Shown here: in pieces, positions 23,881 through 31,250 of the stretch
How positions within the stretch are numbered: the first letter of the stretch is position 1
Layout: each line of letters starts with the position of its first letter
Program-made: the position numbers and the translations under genes
NCBI GenBank assembly: GCA_963757135.1
Contig: CAVWQE010000006.1
Span: 310,001-374,000 of the forward strand
Direction: 5' to 3'
Origin: Gp1-AA145 sp963757135
GTDB lineage: Bacteria; Acidobacteriota; Terriglobia; Terriglobales; Acidobacteriaceae
DNA length: 64,000 nucleotides
Notes under the pieces: generated by a model
What the model was told of the DNA's origin: nothing
The model's input: the letters and a program-made list of their open reading frames with translations, nothing else
Databases searched by the model: none

Positions 23881-24903
23881 CTACTCTTTGCCTTCCTGCG
23901 GCACGATGGAGAGTTCCAGACGCTCGGTGCGCCGCAGCACGGTAATTGAGCTCCTGACCTCGACCTTGGCGTCGGTTAAGAGACGATGCAGGTCATCCAC
24001 ACCGGCAATCGGTTCTCCGCCAAGCGCGACGATTACATCGCCCTCTTGCAAGCCCGCCCTTTGCGCGGGGCTGCCGTTCTGGACGCCGACCACCACCACG
24101 CCAGTCTCCTCTGGCAGATCGTAGAAGCGAACTATGCGCCGGTGCAACGGTGTGGTTTGCGCCTCGACTCCGATATAGGCGCGACGAATGCGCCCTTGCT
24201 GCAGCAGGCGGCTGGCCACAAATTTTGCGGTATTGATGCCGATTGCGAAGCATAGTCCTTGCGCACCCATGATTGTCGCAGTATTGACCCCGATAACTTC
24301 TCCATCAGACGAAACCAGCGGGCCGCCGGAGTTCCCGGGATTTAAAGATGCGTCAGTCTGGATCACGTCGTCAATCATCCGCCCGGAATAGGATCGCAAC
24401 GAACGGCCAAGGGCGCTCACCACCCCAGCCGTCACCGTGTACTGAAAACCATAAGGATTGCCGATCGCAATCGCCAATTGTCCGACGCGCAATTTTTGCG
24501 AATCGCCCAACTGCGCGGCGGTAAGGTTCGGCGCATCAATGCGAACGACGGCGAGATCGGTTGCCGGATCCTCCCCAATCAGGTGGGCCGGAAACTGCCT
24601 GCCGTCGGGAAGCGAAAGCCGGATTCGAGACGCATTGTGGACCACATGGCTGTTGGTCAGAACCAGCCCGTCGGGCGTGAACACAAATCCGGACCCGCCG
24701 CCATGGCGCTCGCGCGGCTCGCCATTGCGCGCAGGGCCGGCGGTCTGCGTGACCTCGATTTTGGCAACCGAAGGACTTACTCTTTCCGCAGCAGAAACCA
24801 CGGCGTTCGAGTAAGCGTCAAGCAATGCAGCGTCGTTATGCGGCGCCATTTGAAGCATCGCCCCATCTTCGAAAGGTCCGGAAGAAAGAAATTCTTGAAG
24901 CAT
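23881..24903 (-). CDS. HtrA/DegP-type trypsin-like serine protease with one PDZ domain
   Basis: S1C serine protease and chaperone-like quality-control enzyme. Catalytic triad: His in VLTNSHVVHNA, Asp in DPATDLAVVRID, Ser in LNPGNSGGPLV. One C-terminal PDZ domain (about 240-335: YIGVEAQ, GVQNGSPAQRAGLQEGDVIV). Unusually, the 340-aa product has no recognisable signal peptide or membrane helix. It starts MLQEFLSSGPFEDGAMLQMA, so it may be cytoplasmic, or the true start may lie elsewhere. No clear Shine-Dalgarno sequence is seen. It sits 50 bp downstream of a compact operon of unknown genes and just before the siroheme gene. Confidence 0.9.
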   Translation of the reverse strand: MLQEFLSSGPFEDGAMLQMAPHNDAALLDAYSNAVVSAAERVSPSVAKIEVTQTAGPARNGEPRERHGGGSGFVFTPDGLVLTNSHVVHNASRIRLSLPDGRQFPAHLIGEDPATDLAVVRIDAPNLTAAQLGDSQKLRVGQLAIAIGNPYGFQYTVTAGVVSALGRSLRSYSGRMIDDVIQTDASLNPGNSGGPLVSSDGEVIGVNTATIMGAQGLCFAIGINTAKFVASRLLQQGRIRRAYIGVEAQTTPLHRRIVRFYDLPEETGVVVVGVQNGSPAQRAGLQEGDVIVALGGEPIAGVDDLHRLLTDAKVEVRSSITVLRRTERLELSIVPQEGKE

Positions 24904-24953
24904 GGCTGGTAGATGAAAACAGGCAGCGTTTGGATTCAGACCACGCCGGGCGG

Positions 24954-25358
24954 TCAGACAGAACTGTGCGCCGGTTTGTCCGGGAAGACGAACACACGTT
25001 TCGCCAAATCAGATCGCAGGGTCGACTGAGAGTAGTAGTGATGCAGGATGCTCTCCTTCCACGTCAAAAGATCGGGGTTTGCCGCTGCGAATGTTTCCCA
25101 AGTCGTGGACTCAGTGCATCGCGCCATGCGTTCGTGAATCAACAGCAGATACGCCCAGGTGATGGTTTCGTGATAGAGGTTCTGTTTGCCGTGCGCTTGT
25201 GCGAAGCGTTGCAGCGCGGTCGAGAATCGCTGAAGAGCCTCGAGTGGAGGATATCGGACGAGATAGCAGAAGGCGAGCTTAACGTGGTCCGCGTGATGAA
25301 ACGCTTCGGGCCGAATTGACCCGCCCTCGAAGAGGTCAATGTAGCTTTTTTCAGTCAT
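24954..25358 (-). CDS. Conserved hypothetical protein with His-rich motifs
   Basis: 134-aa soluble protein of a family I recognise only as hypothetical. Two conserved-looking clusters stand out: FHHADHVKLAF (His21, His22, Asp24, His25) and LYHETITWAYLLLIHERM (His63, Glu64, His75, Glu76). The paired His/Asp/Glu in helices suggest metal binding, which is an inference. It ends RSDLAKRVFVFPDKPAH. It starts 1 nt after the stop of the small membrane protein gene (TAATATG), so the two are translationally coupled. Confidence 0.75.
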   Translation of the reverse strand: MTEKSYIDLFEGGSIRPEAFHHADHVKLAFCYLVRYPPLEALQRFSTALQRFAQAHGKQNLYHETITWAYLLLIHERMARCTESTTWETFAAANPDLLTWKESILHHYYSQSTLRSDLAKRVFVFPDKPAHSSV

Positions 25359-25359
25359 A

Positions 25360-25707
25360 TTAGTCTTGGACGTACCTTGGCTGCGAGAGGATGACCCAGG
25401 CCGCGGCTGCGTAAATTAGCAGGCCTCCAATTTGAAAGTTACCGTGAAGCATATGTACGACTGCAGCCAGCGCAAACACTATCAGGAGCAGCCTGGCACC
25501 GATTTTGACGGTACGTGGAACCAGCAGCAGGATGCACGCCAGCATTTCGCTCCAGGCCAGCGCCAATCGAACCCAGTGATGAACTCCGGCGTGACCGGCG
25601 AAATGGATCTCAGAGCGAGAGAACGCGAGCAGGGCTGCCTCTATGAATAGAACGATTCCCAGCGTCCAGCGCAGACTAAGCAGAGCTGTCTTGTTCACCT
25701 GAGTCAC
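25360..25707 (-). CDS. Small DoxX-like membrane protein
   Basis: 115-aa integral membrane protein with about four helices (LRWTLGIVLFIEAALLAF, LALAWSEMLACILLLV, LLLIVFALAAVVHMLHG, IGGLLIYAAAAWVIL). A four-helix layout with a Glu in the first helix recalls the DoxX family. The GTG start overlaps the stop of the upstream ribbon-helix-helix-like gene (GTGA), indicating coupling. It is the middle gene of a three-gene unit of unknown role. Confidence 0.75.
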   Translation of the reverse strand: MTQVNKTALLSLRWTLGIVLFIEAALLAFSRSEIHFAGHAGVHHWVRLALAWSEMLACILLLVPRTVKIGARLLLIVFALAAVVHMLHGNFQIGGLLIYAAAAWVILSQPRYVQD

Positions 25708-25991
25708 GAGATCTTTCCTTTTTGCCGGTTTCGCGGGTTCGCCTCTTTCAGCCTATGGCTCGCACTGGAGTCTAGTCTCAGCCCGTAAAACTTCTTCAAC
25801 TCCCGAATTCGCTCTAGCGATTCCTGGCTGAATGGGCACTTTCCCTCAAAGGCGTGCAGCACGATTCCTTCGAGCAGATCGCCCAAAGTCAGGTCTTTGT
25901 ATTCTGCGAAGGCCTTCAACACTTTAAGCAGTCGCTTCTCGATTCGAACCCCGGTCTGCACCCGCTCGACCGCAAAGAATTGTTCGCTCAT
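25704..25991 (-). CDS. Small ribbon-helix-helix-like protein, probably autoregulated
   Basis: Starting at ATG 25991 the product is 95 aa: FFAVERVQTGVRIEKRLLKV, then a helical region KAFAEYKDLTLGDLLEGIVL. The strand followed by two helices ('GVRIEKRLLKVLKAFAEYKDLTL...') has the shape of a small DNA-binding or antitoxin-like protein; this is structural inference only. A longer frame from 26069 would add 26 residues, but they are encoded across two perfect palindromes abutting this ATG, so the shorter form is preferred. It is the first gene of an operon with the DoxX-like and His-rich proteins. Confidence 0.6.
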   Translation of the reverse strand: MSEQFFAVERVQTGVRIEKRLLKVLKAFAEYKDLTLGDLLEGIVLHAFEGKCPFSQESLERIRELKKFYGLRLDSSASHRLKEANPRNRQKGKIS

Positions 25992-26014
25992 TGGTACCAA
26001 TGTACCATGGTACA
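25991..26014 (-). promoter_or_regulatory. Two adjacent perfect palindromes at the start of the operon
   Basis: TTGGTACCAA (25991-26000) and TGTACCATGGTACA (26001-26014) are perfect 10-bp and 14-bp palindromes lying side by side. Both contain GGTAC half-sites. They touch the ATG at 25989-25991 of the 95-aa protein. This looks like a tandem operator, most simply for autoregulation by that protein. It would also mean that the message is nearly leaderless, or that the start is further upstream. Confidence 0.5.
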
Positions 26015-26083
26015 CAGGCAAAACCACAACGCCAGTGGTGGTCGCGCGAGGCTCCTCAGATGGGTCCAAAAATCCGGGGGACG

Positions 26084-26920
26084 CTATTTGCCGGTCGAGG
26101 CTGCTTCAGCTTCTGCGGGGCTTGCCGCACGCAGCGTGAGCCAGTCGGTGCGAACCCGGTCCCACTCTTGAATCATGACTCCGTAGGATTCGAAGAAGGC
26201 GCGAATGCGCAGCCGATTCCATCCGGCGATATCCTCAAGGATTGGGGCTAGTACAGCGAGGGCGCTGGTGCTAAGAACGGTCCTTTTCGCAACTTGTGAG
26301 ACGTGCTTGGCCTCGGATACGGCGATCGTATATCCGTCACGTACGTTGGCATGCAGCATCACGTGTACATCGGAACTGCCGTCGCCGCAATACACGATGT
26401 GGTCGGGCCCGATTTGCGCGCGGGTTTGCAACTGGTCAAGAACGAAAACTTTTCCGTAGCCAGCGGTGGCGCGAGTAATGGTTTCGATCTCGCCCGCCTC
26501 GCTGTACTGGAATTCGGTGCCGAAGATATGGTTTTTGGGTACCAATCCCTCCAGCGCGGACTGAACGATTTCCACCGGCGCAGCCGAGAGAATATAGAAA
26601 TCGAAGTGATATCCCGGAATCCCGCTCTCCAGGATTTGATAGAGCAGCGCGATATTCTCCTTCAGCCGAATACGCTTGCCCACTTCGTACAAGTGCTCCT
26701 TGCGGACGCGGCGCTTGAATTCGGGGTCGTGTAAGAGCAGGTAGGCAAGTTCCGCACCCTGCTGCACCAGGTTCAATCGCGCCATGCCAGTGGACTTCCG
26801 CTCGAAGTCCGCGGTCGGGATGCCAACCAGTTCGGCAAGGACATAGCCAGAATCGTTGAACGTCAGCGTCTGGTCAAAATCGCTGGCGAAAAGGTACTCT
26901 TTGCGGGCAGCTTCATTCAT
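26084..26920 (-). CDS. HAD-superfamily phosphatase (phosphoserine-phosphatase-like)
   Basis: 278-aa haloacid-dehalogenase hydrolase. Motif I is FASDFDQTLTFND (nucleophile Asp in DxDxT form), motif II is FYILSAAP, the Lys region is in TAGYGKVFVLDQL, and motif III/IV is VYCGDGSSDVHVM. The fold resembles the HAD-IB/SerB-like group acting on small phosphorylated metabolites; the substrate is not predictable. It is 92 bp upstream of the ATG used for the RHH-like gene and reads in the same direction, but the palindromes between suggest separate control. Confidence 0.85.
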   Translation of the reverse strand: MNEAARKEYLFASDFDQTLTFNDSGYVLAELVGIPTADFERKSTGMARLNLVQQGAELAYLLLHDPEFKRRVRKEHLYEVGKRIRLKENIALLYQILESGIPGYHFDFYILSAAPVEIVQSALEGLVPKNHIFGTEFQYSEAGEIETITRATAGYGKVFVLDQLQTRAQIGPDHIVYCGDGSSDVHVMLHANVRDGYTIAVSEAKHVSQVAKRTVLSTSALAVLAPILEDIAGWNRLRIRAFFESYGVMIQEWDRVRTDWLTLRAASPAEAEAASTGK

Positions 26921-27083
26921 TCACCAATTAGATTATGGTTTAGATGAATTGACGGAAAAAGAAATCAATAGCACTGATTCGCATTTCTTATGCGGCTTTA
27001 CTTAATCCGCGTGGGAGTTGAAAATAAAGAACTTGCCGGTGTTATCAACCTTCGACCGGCAGAGGTCAGGAGAAACTTTAGTT

Positions 27084-27269
27084 ATGGCAGCTACCGGAGA
27101 ACTCATTCGTCTTATCAATTACGTTGATGACATCAATACCACGCTGCGGCGCATTCATGCTTCGCTTTACGGCATGGAACCCGACGAGCGCAAGCGCCTG
27201 GCGGACAGCCTGCGCGGAGCCGACGAAAAATTGCGGGAACTGCTGGTTCAGGTTGAAAAGGAGAAGTAG
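27084..27269 (+). CDS. Small helical protein coupled to hydroxybutyryl-CoA dehydrogenase
   Basis: 61-aa, almost entirely helical, charged protein (GELIRLINYVDDINTTLRRI, RLADSLRGADEKLRELLVQV) of unknown function. ATG 27084 has AGGAGA about 10 nt upstream; a longer frame from 27018 is less likely. Its TAG stop overlaps the GTG of the next gene by one base, so translation is coupled. A coiled-coil partner role is possible but unproven. Confidence 0.6.
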   Translation: MAATGELIRLINYVDDINTTLRRIHASLYGMEPDERKRLADSLRGADEKLRELLVQVEKEK

Positions 27270-28153
27270 TGGCCGAGGTCAAAACGATTGCCGTCATCGG
27301 CGCCGGCATCATGGGGCGCGGCATCGCGCATGTGGCGGCGCTGGGCGGATATCACACAATCCTCGAGGACCTGATTCCGGCCTCGCTTCGCCGAGCGGAA
27401 GACGAGATTCGGGCGAATCTCGACAAAGCTGTTGAGCTTAAAAAGGTTTCTCCCGCGGACGCGGAAGCCGCGGCGGCTCGACTTGAATATGCGGGCAGCG
27501 TGGATGAGGCTGCGCGCGAAGCCGATCTTGTGATTGAAGCCGTTCCCGAGGAGATGGAATCTAAGATTGAGATCTTTACTCTACTCGACAAAATCTGCCG
27601 CCCGGGAACGATTCTTGCGTCAAACACTTCCTCGCTCAGCGTGACGGAAATTGCCGGCGTCACTTACCGCGCCAATAAATGCCTGGGCATGCACTTTTTC
27701 AATCCCGTGCACAAGATGAAGCTGATCGAAGTCGTGCGCGCGGCTGAGACCGACGACGAAACCATCGCTGCCGCATCTGAAGTCGGGCGCCGGATGGGCA
27801 AGGAAGTCGTAGTCATTAAAGAATCGCCCGGCTTCATTACCAGCCGCATCAACGCCATGATCGGCAACGAGGCGTTCTATATGCTCCAGGAAGGGATCGC
27901 CTCAGCGGCAGACATTGATAAAGCACTCAAGCTGGGACTGAATCATCCCATGGGCCCGTTCGAGTTGGTCGATCTCGTAGGTCTCGACACTCGTCTGCAC
28001 ATTCTTGAATATCTTCACCAAACGCTCGGCGAAAAATACCGTCCGGCACCGCTTTTGGCGCAATACGTAAAAGAGGGACGTCTGGGACGAAAGGCCGGGC
28101 GCGGGGTGTATGAGTATTATTCAGACAAAGCCGCTGTGCCGGTAAAAGTCTAA
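27269..28153 (+). CDS. hbd: 3-hydroxybutyryl-CoA dehydrogenase
   Basis: NAD(P)-dependent oxidation of 3-hydroxyacyl-CoA, or the reverse reduction of acetoacetyl-CoA. N-terminal dinucleotide-binding VIGAGIMGRGIAHVAALGGY; catalytic region KCLGMHFFNPVHKMKLIEVV with His; C-domain ESPGFITSRINAMIGNEA, GLNHPMGPFELVDLVGLDTR. The 294-aa length and single-domain architecture fit Hbd/PaaH. GTG start with GGAGA upstream inside the preceding gene. It is separate from the FadN/thiolase pair, so it may serve short-chain or aromatic catabolism, or butyrate-type metabolism. Confidence 0.93.
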   Translation: MAEVKTIAVIGAGIMGRGIAHVAALGGYHTILEDLIPASLRRAEDEIRANLDKAVELKKVSPADAEAAAARLEYAGSVDEAAREADLVIEAVPEEMESKIEIFTLLDKICRPGTILASNTSSLSVTEIAGVTYRANKCLGMHFFNPVHKMKLIEVVRAAETDDETIAAASEVGRRMGKEVVVIKESPGFITSRINAMIGNEAFYMLQEGIASAADIDKALKLGLNHPMGPFELVDLVGLDTRLHILEYLHQTLGEKYRPAPLLAQYVKEGRLGRKAGRGVYEYYSDKAAVPVKV

Positions 28154-28237
28154 AGCGCGACGCGGAACTTCACATCTCACGAATCCGTATTGATGAGTGA
28201 TACCGGGAGGGAAGTTGAGACCTCCTACCGGAATCGG

Positions 28238-28264
28238 CCCCTGCTGTCTCCCCGGCGGCAGGGG
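28238..28264. other. Stable hairpin in the hbd / ferritin-like gap
   Basis: CCCCTGC and GCAGGGG form a perfect 7-bp stem in the roughly 200-bp convergent gap, preceded by GGGAGG/CCTCC. There is no T tract on the plus strand, so it is not a standard terminator. Confidence 0.4.
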
Positions 28265-28288
28265 ACTCAACCATGAGACTTCGTTCGT

Positions 28289-28325
28289 AAAAAAAAACGC
28301 GCTGTGCCTTTGTCAGACACAGCGC
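28289..28325 (-). terminator. Rho-independent terminator for the ferritin-like gene
   Basis: Read leftward: GCGCTGTG stem, 11-nt loop, CACAGCGC, then a run of nine T (A run at 28289-28297 on the plus strand). It lies 35 bp after the ferritin-like stop codon. Confidence 0.9.
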
Positions 28326-28359
28326 AGCGTGGGGAGAGACGCACGCAAACTCCAACTCG

Positions 28360-29535
28360 CTAATTCACTCCGCGACGGGCATTGTCGGCCTGTTGCGCCA
28401 ACTCCGTCATGAAGTGGAAGAACTCCGGCGATTGGCCGACAAATAGCCCCATATCGGTCAGGAACTTGACCACGCCCATTGCGATTCCCTTGGTTTCCGT
28501 GGGCCTGATCACCGAACAGCGTGGAAGCTTCCGACTAATGAACGGACAGGGCTCCGGCATGATCAGGTTTGTCTGAAAAGTCTCGCCGCCGAATGGTGGT
28601 GAGTTGAGATCCGGGAAAGTAACCGTTAGCCCGCTAACTGGATCCTTAGCTGTGAGCTGCGGCGCATCTCCCGCAATATCGGACCAGGTCTGAAAGTGCA
28701 TGGTTTCAGTTGGTCCGATGCTGATCAGAATCCTAAGAACCTCGACGCTTGAGGCGCGCTGCGCCATCGACGGATACAGGCTATTCCCGCCTTGTTCAAT
28801 GGTCGGAAAATGAAAAAGAGCAGTGTTCGCAATGCACTGCAAGAAATTCGGATCTGTTGTATCCGCGTCGGTGCGCGGAATTGCCGGATGCTGGCCCTTC
28901 GCCAAGTCGGGAACGGCTTGTGGAAAGATGAAACTGGGGTCGAGATCGGGATTGTGGTCATCGCTCCGGTATCGCGTGTACCAACTGGTATCAAGCGTAA
29001 GCTGCATGAGGTTCGTGAGCCGCGGCTTGCCGCTGGACCCAGTGGCCTCACTCCCCGGCAGTGTGCGAAACCGCTCAAGGCTCACAGGCGCTGCGCCCTT
29101 GGATTGCAGATAGGCGTTTAGAAAATTCTGGTGCGTGAATTCGTCGTCCGTGTTGTCGTGAATGTACTGCGGATTATCGTCGTCAACCGAAGCCAGCGCA
29201 GCGGTATAGAGCGAGTTCCCGCTTCCACCGGGCACTTCATCGTCCTGCACACCGGCGAGTTCGTTGTACTGGACCCAGAAATCGGTTTCGAGAATTTCAG
29301 CAGCTGCTGCAAAGCGAAGCAGCGCGGCATCGCCGCGTGTGATGCCGCCATGGTTCTCTTCAGCTAGAGCAGCGGGCAGGCTGCCGACGAGTCCTGCGCC
29401 GGCGGTTACGGCAGCGCCTGCGATTACGCTGTTTTTCAAGAACGAACGGCGATTCACCTCGGATCGAGAAAGGTTTGCTTCTGGGGTAATGAGTTCTTGG
29501 CTGGCAACTTCGCTAGGAGAGTTTTTCTTGTTCAT
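28360..29535 (-). CDS. Tat-exported ferritin-like domain protein
   Basis: 391-aa protein with a twin-arginine signal (NRRSFLKNSVIAGAAVTAGA, about residues 27-46), so it is folded before export. The body is a long-chain ferritin-like domain of the Ferritin_2 kind: ALLRFAAAAEILETDFWVQY, DDEFTHQNFLNAYLQSKGA, and ISIGPTETMHFQTWSDIAGD hold Glu and His residues for a possible di-metal site. ATG 29535 is chosen because AGGAAG lies upstream and it places the Tat motif normally; the longest frame adds 31 basic residues. It lies downstream of a cupredoxin and a Tat phosphoesterase, which suggests a shared stress or metal role. Confidence 0.85.
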   Translation of the reverse strand: MNKKNSPSEVASQELITPEANLSRSEVNRRSFLKNSVIAGAAVTAGAGLVGSLPAALAEENHGGITRGDAALLRFAAAAEILETDFWVQYNELAGVQDDEVPGGSGNSLYTAALASVDDDNPQYIHDNTDDEFTHQNFLNAYLQSKGAAPVSLERFRTLPGSEATGSSGKPRLTNLMQLTLDTSWYTRYRSDDHNPDLDPSFIFPQAVPDLAKGQHPAIPRTDADTTDPNFLQCIANTALFHFPTIEQGGNSLYPSMAQRASSVEVLRILISIGPTETMHFQTWSDIAGDAPQLTAKDPVSGLTVTFPDLNSPPFGGETFQTNLIMPEPCPFISRKLPRCSVIRPTETKGIAMGVVKFLTDMGLFVGQSPEFFHFMTELAQQADNARRGVN

Positions 29536-29676
29536 GACAGGCGACTTCCTTTTCCTGCGGAAAGATTGATGGAACCGGGGGTTCCACCTTCGCCCGAGTC
29601 TAGGCAGTTGCCACGGCCTTCGTGTCATCTGCTTGTCACGCTCTGATCAAATGTTTGCGGAGAAATTGTGAAGCAA

Positions 29677-29703
29677 TGTCTCCGGACTCATTCGCCGGAG
29701 ACA
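29677..29703. other. 9-bp perfect hairpin after the cupredoxin gene
   Basis: TGTCTCCGG-ACTCATTCG-CCGGAGACA is a perfect stem-loop in the 211-bp gap between cupredoxin and ferritin-like genes. Read leftward it is followed by ATTGCTTCACAATTT, a weak tail; it may attenuate transcription or protect the upstream mRNA end. Confidence 0.5.
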
Positions 29704-29746
29704 CTCGCAGCTGCGCGCGCCTGCATACGATGACAGGACGAACCTA

Positions 29747-30103
29747 TCAGCGAACAATAATCTTTCCCACCATCTTCGGGTGGACCGCACAAAAGTACGG
29801 ATAAGTTCCCGGCTTGGCGAACGTGAATGAGAACTTGTCGTCTGTGTCCAGCGCCTTCGACCGGAACAGGCCATCTGTGCTGGCGATTACGTGCGGCACG
29901 TCGTCATGATTCACCCACGTGACCGTGCTGTTCGCTGCAACCGTGATTGATGCAGGCCCAAAGGTGAAGTTATCGACACTCACCTCGGAAGGCGCCGTAT
30001 TGTTTTGCTCGGCCGCTGCGTAACTCGCGACCGCGCTGCCTCCAGCCAGGATCGCAAGCAGAACGGCGAAAGTAGTGCTTGTAGAAAGTGCTTGTTTTTT
30101 CAT
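29747..30103 (-). CDS. Secreted cupredoxin (type 1 copper protein)
   Basis: 118-aa exported blue-copper-like protein. The signal peptide (TTFAVLLAILAGGSAVASYA) is followed by one cupredoxin domain: VDNFTFGPASITVAANSTVT, WVNHDDVPHVIAST with the first His ligand, and YPYFCAVHPKMVGKIIV with the Cys, His and Met ligands. It resembles pseudoazurin/plastocyanin-like proteins. It starts 32 bp after the phosphoesterase gene, so the two are probably cotranscribed. Electron transfer or periplasmic copper buffering are both possible. Confidence 0.9.
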   Translation of the reverse strand: MKKQALSTSTTFAVLLAILAGGSAVASYAAAEQNNTAPSEVSVDNFTFGPASITVAANSTVTWVNHDDVPHVIASTDGLFRSKALDTDDKFSFTFAKPGTYPYFCAVHPKMVGKIIVR

Positions 30104-30135
30104 TTGAAAATCTCCTGTCTTCTTGAGTAAAGTTC

Positions 30136-31116
30136 TTACGCGAGCGTTGAATCCACAACCGCCAGCGAATGCTTACCTTGCATGTAATTGACATCAGTTA
30201 TCCCGAGCACACTGCGCAGTTGATCGGCAGGAACCTTCATCGGCCCCGGCCCTTCGGCTTGGCCGGGCGCAGGCTGCGGGAAGGCAGTCGAGAAGGCAGT
30301 ATGAAAAGTAATGTTGCCTTCGACTTTTTGCATGGTCTGGTGGATGTGGCCGTTCAACACCGTGACGGATCCGAACTTTTTTAGATACGACAGAGCCTGG
30401 GTGCTATCATCCGTTCCCCATCCCCATGGCGGATAAACCGTCCAGAGCGGGATGTGAGCAAAGACGACGATCGGGGTGCTGTGCTTCAGGTGCTTGACAT
30501 CTTTTTCGAGCCATTCCAACTGCACGGGGCCTAGCGTTCCCAGTCCGCCCGCCTTCAGGTTCACCACGTTAACGAGTCCGATGAAATGCACGCCATTTTT
30601 GTCGAAGCTGTACCAGCCTTGTCCCTGCGGATTTCGCCCGAAGCGCTCGCGAAAATTTGCCCCATCGTCGTTGAGCACATCGTGTTCCCCGGGCACGAAA
30701 AATACTTCGCGATTAAGCGATTTTAGGATTTGCTGAACGTTGTCGAATTCTTCTGGTTTTGAAAGATGGCTGACATCCCCGGTGTGCAGAATGAATTCGG
30801 GTGGAGTCGGCAGAGCATTGACCTTATCTACGGCGGCCTTCAATGTTGCGATCACGTCGGGATTCGCTGGCTTGTTAAAGCCCATGTGGCTATCACTGAT
30901 CTGAACGAAGCTCAGCGATCCCACTTTCTTCGCCATCTTGGAGCCGTGCGCGCCTAATGCGAACGACTTGAGCACTCCGCCTTCGACCAGGCAAAGCGCG
31001 CCGGTCCCCGCCCAGGCCATACATCGCAAGAATCCACGGCGGTCAATTCCGTCGTGATTGTGGTCGTGCTCGATAAAGCCGTTTGCTTCAGCGTTGAAAG
31101 GTTTTGATTTTGACAT
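30136..31116 (-). CDS. Tat-exported metallophosphoesterase
   Basis: 326-aa calcineurin-like phosphoesterase. A twin-arginine signal (DRRGFLRCMAWAGTGALCLV) follows a His-rich N-terminus (EHDHNHDGI). Metal ligands: VQISDSHMG, ILHTGDVSH, VPGEHDVLND, VVFAHIPLW, VLNGHIHQTM. This is the full dinuclear-metal set. ATG 31116 has GGAGA upstream; GTG 31122 is two codons earlier. It is divergent from an ECF sigma factor gene and followed by cupredoxin and ferritin-like genes. The substrate is unknown; family members cleave phosphodiesters such as cyclic nucleotides or glycerophosphodiesters. Confidence 0.9.
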   Translation of the reverse strand: MSKSKPFNAEANGFIEHDHNHDGIDRRGFLRCMAWAGTGALCLVEGGVLKSFALGAHGSKMAKKVGSLSFVQISDSHMGFNKPANPDVIATLKAAVDKVNALPTPPEFILHTGDVSHLSKPEEFDNVQQILKSLNREVFFVPGEHDVLNDDGANFRERFGRNPQGQGWYSFDKNGVHFIGLVNVVNLKAGGLGTLGPVQLEWLEKDVKHLKHSTPIVVFAHIPLWTVYPPWGWGTDDSTQALSYLKKFGSVTVLNGHIHQTMQKVEGNITFHTAFSTAFPQPAPGQAEGPGPMKVPADQLRSVLGITDVNYMQGKHSLAVVDSTLA

Positions 31117-31156
31117 TGTCACTTTCTCCCGTTTTCGTTGTCTCGGGTTACACTTG

Positions 31157-31186
31157 CATAGATCACACGTCGCGAGCTTTTATTCC
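31157..31186 (-). promoter_or_regulatory. Candidate ECF-type promoter for the phosphoesterase operon
   Basis: Read leftward: GGAATAAAA (from 31186), then about 17 nt, then GATCTAT. The matching plus-strand element at 31209 also begins GGAATAAAA. GGAAT or GGAAC is the usual ECF -35 core. It lies about 40-70 nt before the phosphoesterase ATG. Confidence 0.45.
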
Positions 31187-31208
31187 ATCGAAGATTGTTT
31201 CAGGCGAG

Positions 31209-31237
31209 GGAATAAAATGCGGGGTTCGGCAGTCTTG
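31209..31237 (+). promoter_or_regulatory. Candidate ECF-type promoter for the sigma factor gene
   Basis: GGAATAAAA (from 31209), 18 nt after GGAAT, then GTCTTG. It shares nine bases with the opposite promoter, suggesting autoregulation by the sigma factor. The predicted transcript would start only a few bases before GTG 31251, so the leader would be very short. Confidence 0.45.
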
Positions 31238-31250
31238 TAGGTTTAAGGTC

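Noticed and set aside
28197..28412. 71-codon open frame after hbd
   Set aside because: It runs through the ferritin-like gene's terminator and 3' end; composition is not protein-like.
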